This document shows positions 40,913 through 41,016 of a stretch of 41,016 bases of DNA, piece after piece. Each line of letters starts with the position of its first letter. Positions within the stretch are counted from its first letter, which is position 1. The notes beneath the pieces are model-generated. The model worked only from the letters and a program-made list of their open reading frames with translations, was not told where the DNA came from and ran no database searches. The translations under genes and the position numbers were made by a program. The stretch comes from CALBZH01 sp964538515 (lineage in GTDB: Bacteria; Desulfobacterota; Syntrophobacteria; Syntrophobacterales; Syntrophobacteraceae). The DNA lies in contig CAZIEW010000049.1 in NCBI GenBank assembly GCA_964538515.1, positions 1-41,016 on the forward strand, written 5' to 3'.

Positions 40913-41016
40913 ATGAGAAAAAGTCTTTTGGTTATTTTCCTTGTTGCAGCCGCGGTTTTCGCCATGGGCGTGTCCAATGGCCAGGCCGGCACGATTACGG
41001 CCGTGGAAAAGTTCGT
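40913..41016 (+). CDS. Exported protein, cut by the window edge
   Basis: Only the first 34 codons are present. AAGGAGGAAGG immediately precedes the ATG. The protein starts with a signal peptide (MRKSLLVIFLVAAAVFAMG, cleavage near GQAGT), then TITAVEKF. The mature part is missing, so no function can be given. Confidence 0.85.
   Translation, partial: MRKSLLVIFLVAAAVFAMGVSNGQAGTITAVEKF

Overview
The window is GC-rich and gene-dense, from a Gram-negative bacterium. Signs of this are periplasmic c-type cytochrome, lipoprotein and Tat signals, an RND-type membrane-fusion protein, PilT ATPases and a SPOR-domain lipoprotein. Gene content and order (rlmN-hisI-hisG-TPR/SPOR-aminotransferase-engB-mtaD-mtaD, paired pilT genes, DHC-type dihaem cytochrome, PflX-like radical SAM protein) suggest a member of the Desulfobacterota (former Deltaproteobacteria), possibly of the Syntrophobacter type. 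That placement is inferred from gene content, without any marker comparison. I saw no rRNA, tRNA, CRISPR array, transposase or prophage.

Layout. (1) 1-4.9 kb: a small secreted protein with a duplicated basic C-terminal motif, a NarL-type histidine kinase and response regulator in convergent orientation, a TIM-barrel amidohydrolase and a thioredoxin reductase. (2) 5-11.8 kb: an envelope redox/metal region with a dihaem cytochrome, a small exported protein, an exported cyclophilin, two adjacent multicopper-oxidase-like proteins that look like complementary halves, and a CusB-like adaptor with a His-rich tail. (3) 12-14.4 kb: a PilZ protein with an AT-rich C-terminal half and a TerC-like membrane protein. 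(4) 14.5-25.7 kb: ten co-directional, closely spaced or overlapping genes forming a probable long operon: HyuA-like ATPase, HDAC-fold amidohydrolase, rlmN, hisI, hisG, TPR/SPOR lipoprotein, aminotransferase, engB and two tandem MTA/SAH deaminases. (5) 25.8-30.3 kb: two tiny cysteine-rich proteins on the minus strand, a lipoprotein, two alpha/beta hydrolases, a patatin-like lipase and an intergenic region rich in palindromes. (6) 30.3-36.4 kb, minus strand: thiD, thiL, two PilT-family ATPases, a radical SAM protein and an MBL-fold hydrolase. (7) 36.5-41 kb: a 1002-residue helicase-exonuclease fusion resembling MrfA plus MrfB, a small exported helical protein, a structured non-coding stretch and the start of another exported protein cut by the window edge.

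The most promising leads are the split multicopper oxidase pair, where only the first protein has an export signal, the single-chain MrfA/MrfB-like DNA-repair fusion, the HDAC-fold enzyme with an added CxxC zinc-ribbon-like tail beside an orphan HyuA, and the unannotated 53-residue Cys-rich gene. Everything here comes from reading the sequence; no database search, alignment or folding program was run.
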